From NCBI GenBank assembly GCA_927405585.1, contig CAKMJS010000134.1, positions 22,397-86,396 of the forward strand: a DNA stretch of 64,000 nucleotides, read 5' to 3'. This DNA comes from an uncultured Desulfosporosinus sp. Lineage in GTDB: Bacteria > Bacillota > Desulfitobacteriia > Desulfitobacteriales > Desulfitobacteriaceae. This document shows positions 52,089-61,245 of this stretch, piece after piece. The notes under the pieces were generated by a model. That model was not told the origin of the DNA. It searched no databases and saw nothing but the letters and a program-made list of their open reading frames with translations. The position numbers and the translations under genes are program-made. Every line of letters starts with the position of its first letter. Within the stretch, counting starts at the first letter, position 1.

Positions 52089-53869
52089 TGAGTAAAATCT
52101 TCGGAGGACGATATGAGGTTCTGGAGCGAATAGGTTCCGGCGGTATGGCAATTGTCTATAAGGCCAAGGACGTTCTATTGAACCGGGTAGTAACAATAAA
52201 GGTGCTTCGGGAGCAGTTTGTCTCAGACGAAGACTTTATTCGACGTTTTCGAAGGGAGGCCCAATCGGTAGCGAGTTTGTCCCATCCGAACATCGTGTCA
52301 GTTTATGACGTGGGTAAAGAAGGAGATACTGAATATATTGTTATGGAATATGTGGAAGGCCGAAATCTCAAAGAAATAATCCGAGAGTATGCTCCACTGT
52401 CCACAGAACAATCCGTTAACCTTGCTCGACAAGTCACGCTGGCCATCCAAAATGCCCATGATCACCATATTATCCATCGCGATATTAAGCCACATAACAT
52501 CCTTGTAACAGCGGATGGACATGCTAAGGTCACAGACTTCGGCATTGCGAGGGCCGTATCTTCGGCAACTGTGACCCACACAGGAGATATTGTTGGTTCG
52601 GTACATTACTTGTCGCCTGAACAAGCAAAAGGACTTCAAAGTAATGAGCAATCGGACATCTACTCCTTAGGGATTGTTCTTTATGAATTGATTACGGGTA
52701 AAGTTCCGTACGACGGAGAAACTCCGATTACGATTGCGCTAAAACACCTCCAAGAACAGCCCGTCTTACCTAGTAAAATTAATCCTCGAATCGAAAAGGA
52801 ATTCGAAACTGTTATCATGCGAGCAATTGCTAAGTCGCCCGAAAAACGATACTTATCTGCAAAAGATCTATTAGCCGATCTGGACCATATTCTGGCCGGT
52901 AGACCTATCTCAAGGGGGGTAATCCCTTTTGCGGATGACTCAGAAGCCACTCAGACTCACAAAGGGATGGGCAAGATTCTTGCGCCAATCCCGACAAGAG
53001 ACTCTTCGATTGGGGGGCAAGCATCGCCAAAAAAACTGGAAAACAAAAAGCGCCAGCTGTGGATGGTGGGGGGAGTTGTACTACTCATCCTCTTACTCTC
53101 CTTAGGAGGGTTGGCCTTAAAGAACTTTTTAGCCGTAGAAACAACGAAGGTTCCAGATGTTATTGGAAAAACGGTGCCTGTGGCAGGGACCTATATGAAA
53201 GAGGCCAAACTAAGTCTTGACCCGGATCCTCTGACAGAGTTCAGTGATACCATCGAGAAAGACCTGATCATTTCTCAGGAACCAGAAGCAGACTCAGCCG
53301 TAAAAGTGAACAGGACAGTTAAAATTGTAGTCAGCAAGGGTGTGGAGACGGCTAAATTTCCGGATGTAACGACCGGCCAGCTGTCGAAGGGAAATGCTGA
53401 GAATCTGATCTATAATGCCGGATTTTCGGGAGAAATTACCTTTGACATCAAGCCAAGTGCGACTGTTCCTAAAGGGTCTGTGATTGCACAGAATCCTGCT
53501 CCAAATGTAACTTGGGCGAAAAGCGGATTAATTCAATTAACAATCAGTGATGGACCCCTGAATGTGCCGATTTATATGCCAAATGTGATCGGACAGACAT
53601 CCACAGAAGCAAAAGCTTTACTTGAGAAGAATAATCTGATTGTGCTGATAGAACCCCAGAATTCGACCACTTCGCCGGAGGATGTAGTAATCGGTACAAC
53701 GCCTAAGCCAGGAGAATCCGTGATGCAGGGAACTGAGATTACGATGGCTGTTTCGATTGGTCCTGGGCCAATAGCCCAAGGAATTGATCCCAAGGTTGGT
53801 CTTGCCCAGGTCAATGGAGTTGTGTTAAAAAGTGCTAAAAATCAAGTTAAAGGTAAATCGTTGAATTAG
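52088..53869 (+). CDS. prkC: Ser/Thr protein kinase with PASTA repeats (PrkC/PknB)
   Basis: The 593-residue kinase has a cytoplasmic kinase domain (about 9-270: GSGGMAIVYKA P-loop, HRDIKPHNIL catalytic loop near 133, DFG near 152), a linker, a transmembrane helix near 320-342, and three extracellular PASTA repeats (about 350-415, 418-485, 490-560) that bind muropeptides. It senses wall fragments and phosphorylates division and metabolic proteins, opposed by the phosphatase three genes upstream. Its start shares a base with the pbpA stop. Confidence 0.96.
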   Translation: MSKIFGGRYEVLERIGSGGMAIVYKAKDVLLNRVVTIKVLREQFVSDEDFIRRFRREAQSVASLSHPNIVSVYDVGKEGDTEYIVMEYVEGRNLKEIIREYAPLSTEQSVNLARQVTLAIQNAHDHHIIHRDIKPHNILVTADGHAKVTDFGIARAVSSATVTHTGDIVGSVHYLSPEQAKGLQSNEQSDIYSLGIVLYELITGKVPYDGETPITIALKHLQEQPVLPSKINPRIEKEFETVIMRAIAKSPEKRYLSAKDLLADLDHILAGRPISRGVIPFADDSEATQTHKGMGKILAPIPTRDSSIGGQASPKKLENKKRQLWMVGGVVLLILLLSLGGLALKNFLAVETTKVPDVIGKTVPVAGTYMKEAKLSLDPDPLTEFSDTIEKDLIISQEPEADSAVKVNRTVKIVVSKGVETAKFPDVTTGQLSKGNAENLIYNAGFSGEITFDIKPSATVPKGSVIAQNPAPNVTWAKSGLIQLTISDGPLNVPIYMPNVIGQTSTEAKALLEKNNLIVLIEPQNSTTSPEDVVIGTTPKPGESVMQGTEITMAVSIGPGPIAQGIDPKVGLAQVNGVVLKSAKNQVKGKSLN

Positions 53870-53905
53870 ACCTTTATTTAATAAATAATTCAGCAAGGAG
53901 CATAT

Positions 53906-54796
53906 ATGATCGAAGGAGTCTTACTTAAGGGGTACGGGGGATTTTACTATGTCTATGCGGAAGACCGAGTATGGGAATGTTCCCTACGCGGTCGTTTTCG
54001 TGTTAAAGATCAAGACTTTTTGCCGGGAGATCGGGTTAGAATTTTACCGGATGAGGAGGAAAAGGCGACGATTGAGGCGGTTGAACCACGGCGAAACGCA
54101 TTGATTCGTCCGACCATCGCCAACGTGGATCAGGCCATTTTGGTCTTTGCGCTGACTTCCCCTAAGCCGGATCTTAACCTAATGGATCGGTTGTTGATTC
54201 AGGTGACGGACGCGGATATTGAACCGATCTTAGTATTTACTAAATTAGATAAATTCAGAGAAGACACCTTAACAGAAATCTCTGAGGAACCTTCAGTAAC
54301 GGATGTTTACCGCAAAATAGGATACACTGTGTTTGAAGTTTCCAATGAAACAGGTGAAGGGATTGAACAGGTTGGTGCTCGGTTAAAGGAAAAAATCAGT
54401 GTGCTTGCCGGACCCTCTGGTGCGGGGAAATCAAGTCTCTTCAATGCCTTATCTCCCGGAAAGAAACTAAAGACAGGAGAATTGAGTATCAAGTCTAAGC
54501 GCGGTCGTCATACCACGCGTCATGTCGAACTGATGGTCTGCGCCGGGGGACTTGTCGCGGATACACCGGGATTTTCTTCTCTCTTTTTACCGAATTTGAG
54601 TCGAGCTGAGCTAGCTGAGTGCTTTCCAGAATTCGCCCAGCGTCGTAGCCAGTGTCGTTTTAGCAGTTGTATTCATGATAAAGAACCGAATTGTGCAATT
54701 AAAGAAGCCTTAGAAAGAGGAGAGATTTCTTCTTCCCGATATGAACACTACTTAATATTTTTGCAAGAAGTGATTGAAGCAGAGAGGAGATATTAA
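53906..54796 (+). CDS. rsgA: Ribosome small subunit-dependent GTPase RsgA
   Basis: The 296-residue circularly permuted GTPase assists 30S maturation. It has an N-terminal OB fold (about 1-65), then motifs in permuted order: FTKLDK (G4) near 112, GPSGAGKSSLFNAL (G1) near 168, DTPGFSS (G3) near 220. The C-terminal zinc knuckle CRFSSCIHDKEPNC follows near 250. AAGGAG precedes the ATG. Location after prkC is standard in Firmicutes. Confidence 0.96.
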   Translation: MIEGVLLKGYGGFYYVYAEDRVWECSLRGRFRVKDQDFLPGDRVRILPDEEEKATIEAVEPRRNALIRPTIANVDQAILVFALTSPKPDLNLMDRLLIQVTDADIEPILVFTKLDKFREDTLTEISEEPSVTDVYRKIGYTVFEVSNETGEGIEQVGARLKEKISVLAGPSGAGKSSLFNALSPGKKLKTGELSIKSKRGRHTTRHVELMVCAGGLVADTPGFSSLFLPNLSRAELAECFPEFAQRRSQCRFSSCIHDKEPNCAIKEALERGEISSSRYEHYLIFLQEVIEAERRY

Positions 54797-54797
54797 T

Positions 54798-55466
54798 ATG
54801 ATTCAAATTGCACCTTCCATATTATCCGCCGACTTCTCTCGGTTAGGAGAACAAGTGCGTTTGGTAGAGGATGCTGGCGCGGAGGTCTTACATATAGATG
54901 TGATGGATGGGCACTTCGTCCCGAATCTCACCTTTGGGCCGGCGCTGGTTAAATCACTAAGGGCTCATTCCAGTATGCGCTTTGATGTTCACCTTATGGT
55001 AGAAAAGCCTGAGGTTTTTATTGCGGATTTTGCTGCGGCTGGAGCCGATCACATCACTGTGCACTTAGAGGCCGCAAGCCACCTACATCGTGTGATTCAA
55101 CAGATCAAAGAACATGGTATGACGGCTGGAGTCTCACTCAATCCTGCGACACCATTAGATGGTATTAAGTATATTTTACAAGACTTAGATATGGTGCTAT
55201 TAATGACGGTCAACCCTGGATTTGGGGGACAAAAATTCATTGCTAACGTTATCCCAAAAATCCAGGTTCTGCATCGCCATCTTGAACAAACCGGGTCCTC
55301 TTGTCAGATCGAAGTCGATGGAGGAATTAATTTAGAAACGGCACCGGTAGCGGTAAAAGCTGGAGCACATATTTTGGTGGCAGGGGCTGCTGTTTTTGCA
55401 CAACCGGATCCCAAACAAGCCGTGGAAAAACTTCGTCAAGCCGCGCAGTCGATGATGAGCAAGTAA
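54798..55466 (+). CDS. rpe: Ribulose-phosphate 3-epimerase
   Basis: The 222-residue TIM-barrel enzyme starts MIQIAPSILSADFSRLGEQ. Catalytic and metal residues are in HIDVMDGHFVPNLTFGP near 34, DVHLMVEKPE near 65, VNPGFGGQKF near 140 and EVDGGIN near 174. ATG 54798 is preferred; an upstream in-frame ATG lies inside rsgA and AGAGGAG is correctly spaced for the later start. The stop shares a base with thiN. Confidence 0.96.
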   Translation: MIQIAPSILSADFSRLGEQVRLVEDAGAEVLHIDVMDGHFVPNLTFGPALVKSLRAHSSMRFDVHLMVEKPEVFIADFAAAGADHITVHLEAASHLHRVIQQIKEHGMTAGVSLNPATPLDGIKYILQDLDMVLLMTVNPGFGGQKFIANVIPKIQVLHRHLEQTGSSCQIEVDGGINLETAPVAVKAGAHILVAGAAVFAQPDPKQAVEKLRQAAQSMMSK

Positions 55467-56110
55467 TGAGAATTGCAGTTTTAGCAAATGGCGCTTGGGA
55501 TTTAGAATGGGGAAAACAGGTCTTAAAAGCCGTTGATTTTTTAATATGTGCAGATGGGGGCGCGAACTATGCCGCCCTTACTGGGCGTATACCCAATCTT
55601 ATAATCGGAGATTTGGATTCGATTACACCAGAGGTTTTAAACCAATGCGAAAATGCGGGCTGCGTCATAGAGCGATTTCCCTGCGAAAAGGATGAGACGG
55701 ATCTAGAATTGGCGCTAATTTGTGCTGAGGAGCAGGCCTGTCTTGTTAGGGAACGGGATATTTGGTTATATGGGGGGACCGGAAAACGAATCGATCATTT
55801 TATGGGTAATATAGCCCTGATGCTCTCTTACGCCAAAAAAGGATACCGGATTCGTTTAGTCGATCCCTATCATGAGAGCTGGATCCTTCAAAGGCAAGAA
55901 GTTATTAGGGGGTCAATTGGGCAGGAACTCTCCTTGATCGCGTTATCTGAGAAGGCGGTAGTAACAACAGATGGGCTGTATTACCCGCTTCATCAGGGAG
56001 AGTTATTGCAGGATTCTCCGCGCGGTATAAGCAATGTGTTTCTGGGCGAGGAAGTTGTGATTCAGGTGCACTCAGGATGGGTGCTCGTGGTTTTGAGGAT
56101 AAAAGTGTAG
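55466..56110 (+). CDS. thiN: Thiamine pyrophosphokinase
   Basis: The 214-residue enzyme converts thiamine to TPP. It shows the family motifs ICADGGANYA near 27, IIGDLDSI near 48, and KDETDLELAL near 73, with GGTGKRIDHFMGN near 99. Its product would be the ligand of the TPP riboswitch at 12.4 kb. Together with the uptake operon this supports reliance on salvaged or imported thiamine precursors. Confidence 0.94.
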   Translation: MRIAVLANGAWDLEWGKQVLKAVDFLICADGGANYAALTGRIPNLIIGDLDSITPEVLNQCENAGCVIERFPCEKDETDLELALICAEEQACLVRERDIWLYGGTGKRIDHFMGNIALMLSYAKKGYRIRLVDPYHESWILQRQEVIRGSIGQELSLIALSEKAVVTTDGLYYPLHQGELLQDSPRGISNVFLGEEVVIQVHSGWVLVVLRIKV

Positions 56111-56126
56111 AAAAGGAAGACGATAG

Positions 56127-57008
56127 ATGCAACATGATGAACTATTGATTGGTACGATGCTTGAGGGTAAGGCTCGGTGGGTCGCCGTTAGGACGACGGA
56201 TACGGTGGAAGAGGCGCGTAGGCGGCATGGGATGTCACCGGTTGCTACGGCAGCGCTGGGTAGATTAATGACAGGGACACTTATTTTGGCTAGTTCACTT
56301 AAAGGGGACGAGAGTATCACTTTGCGTTTATTGGGAAACGGCCCGTTAAAGGGAGTTGTTGCTGTGGGAGATGCGCAAGGAAAAGTACGTGGCTATGTTC
56401 AGGAGCCGTTGGTGGATCTGCCGTTAAAGGACTCGGGAAAACTTGACGTAGGCTCGGCGGTCGGAATTGGTGAGTTGGCAGTTAGTCGGAGCTTACAGAA
56501 TGGTGAAGTTTATACGGGTATGGTTCCGATGGTTAGTGGCGAGATTGCAGAAGACCTTGTGCAGTATTTGTTGACCTCGGAACAGATTCCGTCAGCGATG
56601 TTGCTTGGGGTGCTGATAGCAAAAGATTATCATGTAGCTGGAGCAGGGGGGCTTTTAATTCAACCCTTGCCTGGAGCGACAGAAGGGGACATTCAAGCCA
56701 TTGAAAGTCAACTTGGGTGCTTAGACACGGGAATAAGCGAACTGGTAGCACAGAGTCAATCTATAGACGAAATGCTGGACCGACTCATGGGACAACTTCC
56801 TTATCAGGTCTTGGAGCGTCGTGCGGTAGGTTTTTCTTGTTCATGTTCCAAAGAACGCCTAAGTGATACTTTAGTTTCTATAGGAAAAAAAGAAATAACA
56901 AACCTAATCTCGGATGGAAAAGCCGAGATGGTTTGCCATTTTTGCAACGAACACTATCCATTTACTCTGGAAGAACTTCAACAGATTTATGAGGAGGTCG
57001 GAGAGTGA
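56127..57008 (+). CDS. hslO: Redox-regulated chaperone Hsp33
   Basis: The 293-residue chaperone is activated by oxidative unfolding. The C-terminal zinc-binding cysteines are present as CSC (near 239) and CHFC (near 271), the redox switch of the family. The N-terminal domain begins DELLIGTMLEGKARWVAVRTTD. AGGAAGACGATAG precedes the ATG. Followed by a bidirectional terminator. Confidence 0.95.
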   Translation: MQHDELLIGTMLEGKARWVAVRTTDTVEEARRRHGMSPVATAALGRLMTGTLILASSLKGDESITLRLLGNGPLKGVVAVGDAQGKVRGYVQEPLVDLPLKDSGKLDVGSAVGIGELAVSRSLQNGEVYTGMVPMVSGEIAEDLVQYLLTSEQIPSAMLLGVLIAKDYHVAGAGGLLIQPLPGATEGDIQAIESQLGCLDTGISELVAQSQSIDEMLDRLMGQLPYQVLERRAVGFSCSCSKERLSDTLVSIGKKEITNLISDGKAEMVCHFCNEHYPFTLEELQQIYEEVGE

Positions 57009-57085
57009 GCACGTTCAACAAAAGTCGAACATTGTGTACGGGGTTAACTCTCAATTGAAGGGGTAGGAATCTTACGATAAAATGA

Positions 57086-57115
57086 AAAAAAGCCCGATAC
57101 AATATCGGACTTTTG
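57086..57115. terminator. Bidirectional terminator between hslO and rpmB
   Basis: AAAAAGCCCGATA and TATCGGACTTTT pair around a 3-base loop (57088-57114), with A tract left and T tract right, serving both convergent genes. Confidence 0.85.
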
Positions 57116-57121
57116 ATTCAA

Positions 57122-57313
57122 TTAGCTAGCGCGCTGAACTTTTCCTGAACGTAAGCATCGGGTGCAAACTTTGAGTCGAGTGGGAGAACCGTTCACAATT
57201 GCACGAACGCTTTGCAAATTTGGTTTCCAAGTTCGCTTTGTCCGTATATGAGAGTGGCTGACTTGAAATCCAGTGGTTACTCCTTTGGCGCATACTGCAC
57301 AAACCTTAGCCAT
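57122..57313 (-). CDS. rpmB: 50S ribosomal protein L28
   Basis: The 63-residue protein [11 protein letters not shown]... has two CxxC pairs (CAVC near residue 5, CTRC near 52), i.e. the zinc-binding L28 form. AAAGGAGG lies 9 bases before the ATG at 57313; an 11-residue upstream extension includes that site and is not used. Transcribed opposite to the yloU gene, as is common in Firmicutes. Confidence 0.95.
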   Translation of the reverse strand: MAKVCAVCAKGVTTGFQVSHSHIRTKRTWKPNLQSVRAIVNGSPTRLKVCTRCLRSGKVQRAS

Positions 57314-57519
57314 GCTCTTAAACCTCCTTTGCAACCGAAATGACACTTATATATATTATCAAAAGACTTACGGGTTGGCAAGGTTTCTTGAGAATTATTT
57401 CTACAAAACTGGATGAACCGTTTTATTGGGCAGAATAATTAAATTTTCTTTGAACATTTTCGATTTCCTTGGTAGAATAAGGGCAACGTGGACGATGCCG
57501 GAAGAGGAGGGTCCTGTTT

Positions 57520-57876
57520 ATGGGAAAAGAGATTATTAATAGTTTAGGGAAAATTGATATTTCTGAAGAAGTAATATCCACGATAGCAGGTGCTACCGCT
57601 GTGGAGTGTTACGGCTTGGTGGGCATGGCCTCACGAAAAATTACTGACGGATTTGCAGATTTACTAAGACGTGAAAATTTAGCTCGTGGCGTGGTAGTTT
57701 CGATGAAGGATAATGAAGTGGTTATCGACCTCTATATCATAGTTGGCTATGGTGTTAAGATTTCTGAAGTGGCAGCCAGCGTTATGGAACGCGTCCGTTA
57801 TACAACTGAGAAGCTCACGGGATTATACGTGTCCCAAGTAAATGTGAACGTCCAAGGGGTTCGCGTCTTAGAGTAG
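57520..57876 (+). CDS. Asp23/Gls24-family protein (YloU)
   Basis: The 118-residue protein is of the alkaline-shock Asp23 family (ISEEVISTIAGATAVECYGLVGMA near residue 12, ending VNVNVQGVRVLE). Usually a membrane-associated envelope stress protein. It precedes the DAK2-domain gene by 25 bases, the conserved yloU-yloV arrangement. AGAGGAGG precedes the ATG. Confidence 0.92.
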   Translation: MGKEIINSLGKIDISEEVISTIAGATAVECYGLVGMASRKITDGFADLLRRENLARGVVVSMKDNEVVIDLYIIVGYGVKISEVAASVMERVRYTTEKLTGLYVSQVNVNVQGVRVLE

Positions 57877-57901
57877 TGCGAAAGAGTAGGGGGATACGGT
57901 T

Positions 57902-59602
57902 TTGAGACCAACTACCAATATATTAAATGTAATCAACGGACCGCTTTGGAAACAAATGATGGTTGCAGGGGCGAACGCTTTAGAACTTAAGAAGCACGAT
58001 GTGGATGCCTTGAACGTTTTTCCTGTGCCAGATGGTGATACAGGCACGAACATGTTTTTGACAATTCAATCTGCAGCGAGGGATTCCGAAAAAGTAACCA
58101 GCTTGGCTATCAGTGATGTTGCTGCAGCGGCTTCGATGGGGTCCTTAATGGGTGCCCGCGGAAATTCCGGGGTCATTCTCTCTCAGCTTTTACGCGGAAT
58201 TGCCAAAGGATTGGAAGGGTTGCCAACCGCCAACCCCCTGCAAGTAGCTTTAGCTTTGCAAGCAGGGGTGGATACTGCCTATAAAGCGGTTATGAAACCA
58301 GTCGAGGGCACGATCTTGACTGTATCGAAGGAAACAGCGAAGGCCGCGCTAACCATGGCTAAGGGGGGCGGATCACTTCTCGAGACCCTTCAAGAAGCTC
58401 ATCTAAAGGGTATGAAGTGCTTAGCAAAAACACCAGATATGCTGCCAGTGTTAAAACAGGCGGGGGTCGTTGATGCTGGAGGACAAGGGTTCCTCATCAT
58501 TTTAGGCGGATGGATTGCTGTATTATCAGGGGAAACAGTCACCTCAGATATCCCATTCGAAGCGGGGAAAAAGACAACACCCGGTGTCCGAGATACTCAA
58601 GAAATACAACGAGAATTTATGCAGATAGAAGATCTCGACTATCCCTATTGCACAGAGTTTCTGATCAAGGGGACCGATTTGCGGATTGAACGGATACAGC
58701 ATGATTTGAAGGATCGTGGAGATAGCTTACTGGTAGTTGGAACACCTGAAGTGGTGAAGATTCATGTACATGTCAAAAATCCAGGGAAAATTTTAGATTA
58801 TGCCATACAGTGGGGCTCACTCCACCAAGTTCAAGTACATAATATGCTTGAGCAAAATGAAAGCATGGCCCACGCAATGAAAGCCGATCCAGCCGATGAA
58901 GTGTACGAGGAAACTAACAATCTAAGCGAAACTCAACCTATGAAAGAGTTTGGGTTAGTTGCTGTAGTGATGGGACAAGGTATCGCGGATGTCTATAAAA
59001 GTTTGGGCGCCGATGAAGTTGTGTTTGGTGGACAGACAATGAATCCGAGCACAGAAGATCTTGCTGAGGCTGTGCGGAAGATTTCGGCACACCACATTTA
59101 CATTCTACCGAATAATGGGAATATCATAATGGCTGCTCGTCAAGTTAAGGATATTGTACAAGATCGTGGAGTTTATGTGATTTCTAGTAAATCGATTCCG
59201 CAAGGAATTTCCGCTCTTCTTAATTTCAATCCAGAAGGGGAAGTAGAATCTAATGTTCAAAATATGGAACGAGCGCTAGGTAATGTCGTTTCAGGTGAAG
59301 TCACCTACGCAGTTCGTGATTCCCAGTTCGGGTCATTAACTATCACAGCTGGAGATATTCTAGGGCTTGTAGAAGATACGATCGTCACTTCGGGTCAAAC
59401 CTTACTTGAAGTAGCAAAGGCAACCTTGGAAAAGATGGATTGGAAAACGCATGATTTGGTTACCATATTCTATGGAGAAGAAACAGCACAAGAAGAGGTT
59501 GAACGTCTCGAGAATTGGCTTAAGGAAGAAAACCCGAATGTCGAAGTAGAGGTTCATCCCGGTAGGCAACCGCTCTACTATTATATTTTTGGTGTGGAAT
59601 AG
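57902..59602 (+). CDS. fakA: Fatty-acid kinase-like DAK2-domain protein (FakA/YloV)
   Basis: The 566-residue protein has an N-terminal DAK2 (DhaL-like) kinase domain (about 1-205, with VFPVPDGDTGTNMFLT near 40 and GARGNSGVILSQ near 86), a middle domain and a C-terminal region of the FakA type. FakA with a FakB binding protein phosphorylates exogenous fatty acids; no fakB is present here. TTG start 9 bases after TAGGGGG. Strong terminator downstream. Confidence 0.9.
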   Translation: MRPTTNILNVINGPLWKQMMVAGANALELKKHDVDALNVFPVPDGDTGTNMFLTIQSAARDSEKVTSLAISDVAAAASMGSLMGARGNSGVILSQLLRGIAKGLEGLPTANPLQVALALQAGVDTAYKAVMKPVEGTILTVSKETAKAALTMAKGGGSLLETLQEAHLKGMKCLAKTPDMLPVLKQAGVVDAGGQGFLIILGGWIAVLSGETVTSDIPFEAGKKTTPGVRDTQEIQREFMQIEDLDYPYCTEFLIKGTDLRIERIQHDLKDRGDSLLVVGTPEVVKIHVHVKNPGKILDYAIQWGSLHQVQVHNMLEQNESMAHAMKADPADEVYEETNNLSETQPMKEFGLVAVVMGQGIADVYKSLGADEVVFGGQTMNPSTEDLAEAVRKISAHHIYILPNNGNIIMAARQVKDIVQDRGVYVISSKSIPQGISALLNFNPEGEVESNVQNMERALGNVVSGEVTYAVRDSQFGSLTITAGDILGLVEDTIVTSGQTLLEVAKATLEKMDWKTHDLVTIFYGEETAQEEVERLENWLKEENPNVEVEVHPGRQPLYYYIFGVE

Positions 59603-59605
59603 GTT

Positions 59606-59636
59606 ACCCTCCGGATTTTTTCCGGAGGGTTTTTTC
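59606..59636 (+). terminator. Terminator of fakA
   Basis: ACCCTCCGGA (59607-59616) pairs with TCCGGAGGGT (59621-59630), followed by six Ts. Confidence 0.92.
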
Positions 59637-59646
59637 CACTTAATAG

Positions 59647-59666
59647 GGGCAATTCATGAATTGCCC
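59647..59666. repeat. 20-bp perfect palindrome, second copy
   Basis: GGGCAATTCATGAATTGCCC, identical to 20351-20370 and likewise preceded by TAG/ATAG. It sits between the fakA terminator and the serine dehydratase ribosome site. Confidence 0.85.
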
Positions 59667-59697
59667 TTACAGGTTTTGATACAAAGGAGGTTATAAT

Positions 59698-60369
59698 GTG
59701 AGTAGGAGTAATGTATTTGATCTTCTTGGACCGATTATGGTGGGACCGTCAAGTTCCCACACGGCAGGCGCCGTACGTCTGGGTGCGATGGCCAGAAAGA
59801 TTTTAGGCGAAGAACCTATAGAAGCCACGATTAGTTTACATGGCTCATTTGCAAAAACAGGAAAGGGACATGGGACGAACTTAGCGTTGATCGCTGGACT
59901 GTTAGGGATGGCCCCGGATGATGAACGAATTCCGGAAGCTATTACGATAGCTGAGGAACGTGGTCTGACCTTTAGTTATAAGACTGCAGACCTCGGAGAT
60001 GTCCATCCAAACACTGTTATGTTCGAACTGCTGGGAAAGACTGGAGGTCAGGTTCGGGTTGTGGGGTCGTCTATCGGAGGTGGGACGATTATCATTCGAG
60101 AGATCAATGATTTTCAGGTGGAAATTCGGGGAGACTATCCCACATTAGTTATTCTGCACCAGGACCTCCCAGGACTTGTGGCCCAAGTGGCACTCCTCTT
60201 AGCAACTGCCCAGACCAATATTGCCCGGATGCTGGTTTCCCGGGAAAAGAGGGGAGCGCATGCCTTAATGGTTTTGGAAACCGATGAGAAAATTGATGAA
60301 GCTGTCCTGGTTTTATTGCGGAGACTACCGAAGATCTATCAGGCATTGGCTATTGAACCGTTGGAATAG
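59698..60369 (+). CDS. sdaAB: L-serine dehydratase, iron-sulfur, beta subunit
   Basis: The 223-residue subunit starts with the conserved FDLLGPIMVGPSSSHTAGAVRLG, and has a C-terminal ACT domain (about 145-220) for allosteric regulation. With the alpha subunit it deaminates serine to pyruvate and ammonia. GTG start after AAAGGAGG. The alpha gene follows after 12 bases. Confidence 0.95.
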   Translation: MSRSNVFDLLGPIMVGPSSSHTAGAVRLGAMARKILGEEPIEATISLHGSFAKTGKGHGTNLALIAGLLGMAPDDERIPEAITIAEERGLTFSYKTADLGDVHPNTVMFELLGKTGGQVRVVGSSIGGGTIIIREINDFQVEIRGDYPTLVILHQDLPGLVAQVALLLATAQTNIARMLVSREKRGAHALMVLETDEKIDEAVLVLLRRLPKIYQALAIEPLE

Positions 60370-60381
60370 GAGTGAAGAACC

Positions 60382-61245
60382 ATGCGTGCCTACAAAGAAT
60401 GGGTTATTGAGGCTGAATCTAAAGGGTTAAAAATCAGCGAAGTCGTCTATCAAAACGAGATGGACAATTTGCAACAAACAGAGGAAGAGCTTTTTCAACG
60501 CATGCGTAAAAATTTAATTGTGATGCGAGAATCTGTTGCTGTCGGTCTGTCGAGTGAACGTCGTTCCTTATCTGGTTTGGTAGGGGGAGATGCAGCCAAA
60601 GTAGAGGCCAGGCGGAAAAAGGGAGAAAGCTTGATTGGAGACCATTTAAGCGGTGTAGTCGCCAAAGCTCTTGCTGTGGCCGAAGTGAATGCTTGTATGG
60701 GGAAAATCGTTGCGGCACCGACGGCGGGATCCTGCGGGGTGATTCCTGCTGTCCTATTAACGGTTGAAGAGACCCTCCAAGTCACGGAACAGGAACTCTT
60801 ACTCGCGCTTTTTACCGCAGCTGGATTAGGGATGATCATTGCGGAACGAGCGAATGTTTCAGGCGCAGAGGGCGGATGTCAGGCCGAAATAGGGTCTGCA
60901 GCGGCTATGGCTGCAGCTGCGGCAGTAGAATTAGCAGGAGGTTCGCCGCGGCAGACTGCAGACGCCGCGGCAATCGCCATGAAATCGATGCTGGGTTTAG
61001 TCTGCGACCCCGTGGGTGGGTTCGTGGAGGTTCCCTGCGTAAAACGAAATGCAATGGGAGCTATGATCGCCATGACTGCAGCTGAAATGGTACTTTCGGG
61101 CGTGAAGAGTGCGATTCCGATTGATGAGGTTATTGATGCAATGGGTGAGATTGGTAAACAAATGCCTTGTGCTTTGAAGGAAACTGCGCAAGGTGGACTT
61201 GCTATGACCCCGACGGGACGACGAATTCAGGCTGATTTTCTATGA
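60382..61245 (+). CDS. sdaAA: L-serine dehydratase, iron-sulfur, alpha subunit
   Basis: The 287-residue subunit carries the [4Fe-4S] active site; visible cysteine-containing blocks are APTAGSCGVIPAVL near 113, GAEGGCQAEIGSA near 160, and CDPVGGFVEVPCVKRN near 205-220. The two-gene arrangement is the Bacillus/Clostridium form. Its stop overlaps recG by 4 bases. Confidence 0.95.
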   Translation: MRAYKEWVIEAESKGLKISEVVYQNEMDNLQQTEEELFQRMRKNLIVMRESVAVGLSSERRSLSGLVGGDAAKVEARRKKGESLIGDHLSGVVAKALAVAEVNACMGKIVAAPTAGSCGVIPAVLLTVEETLQVTEQELLLALFTAAGLGMIIAERANVSGAEGGCQAEIGSAAAMAAAAAVELAGGSPRQTADAAAIAMKSMLGLVCDPVGGFVEVPCVKRNAMGAMIAMTAAEMVLSGVKSAIPIDEVIDAMGEIGKQMPCALKETAQGGLAMTPTGRRIQADFL

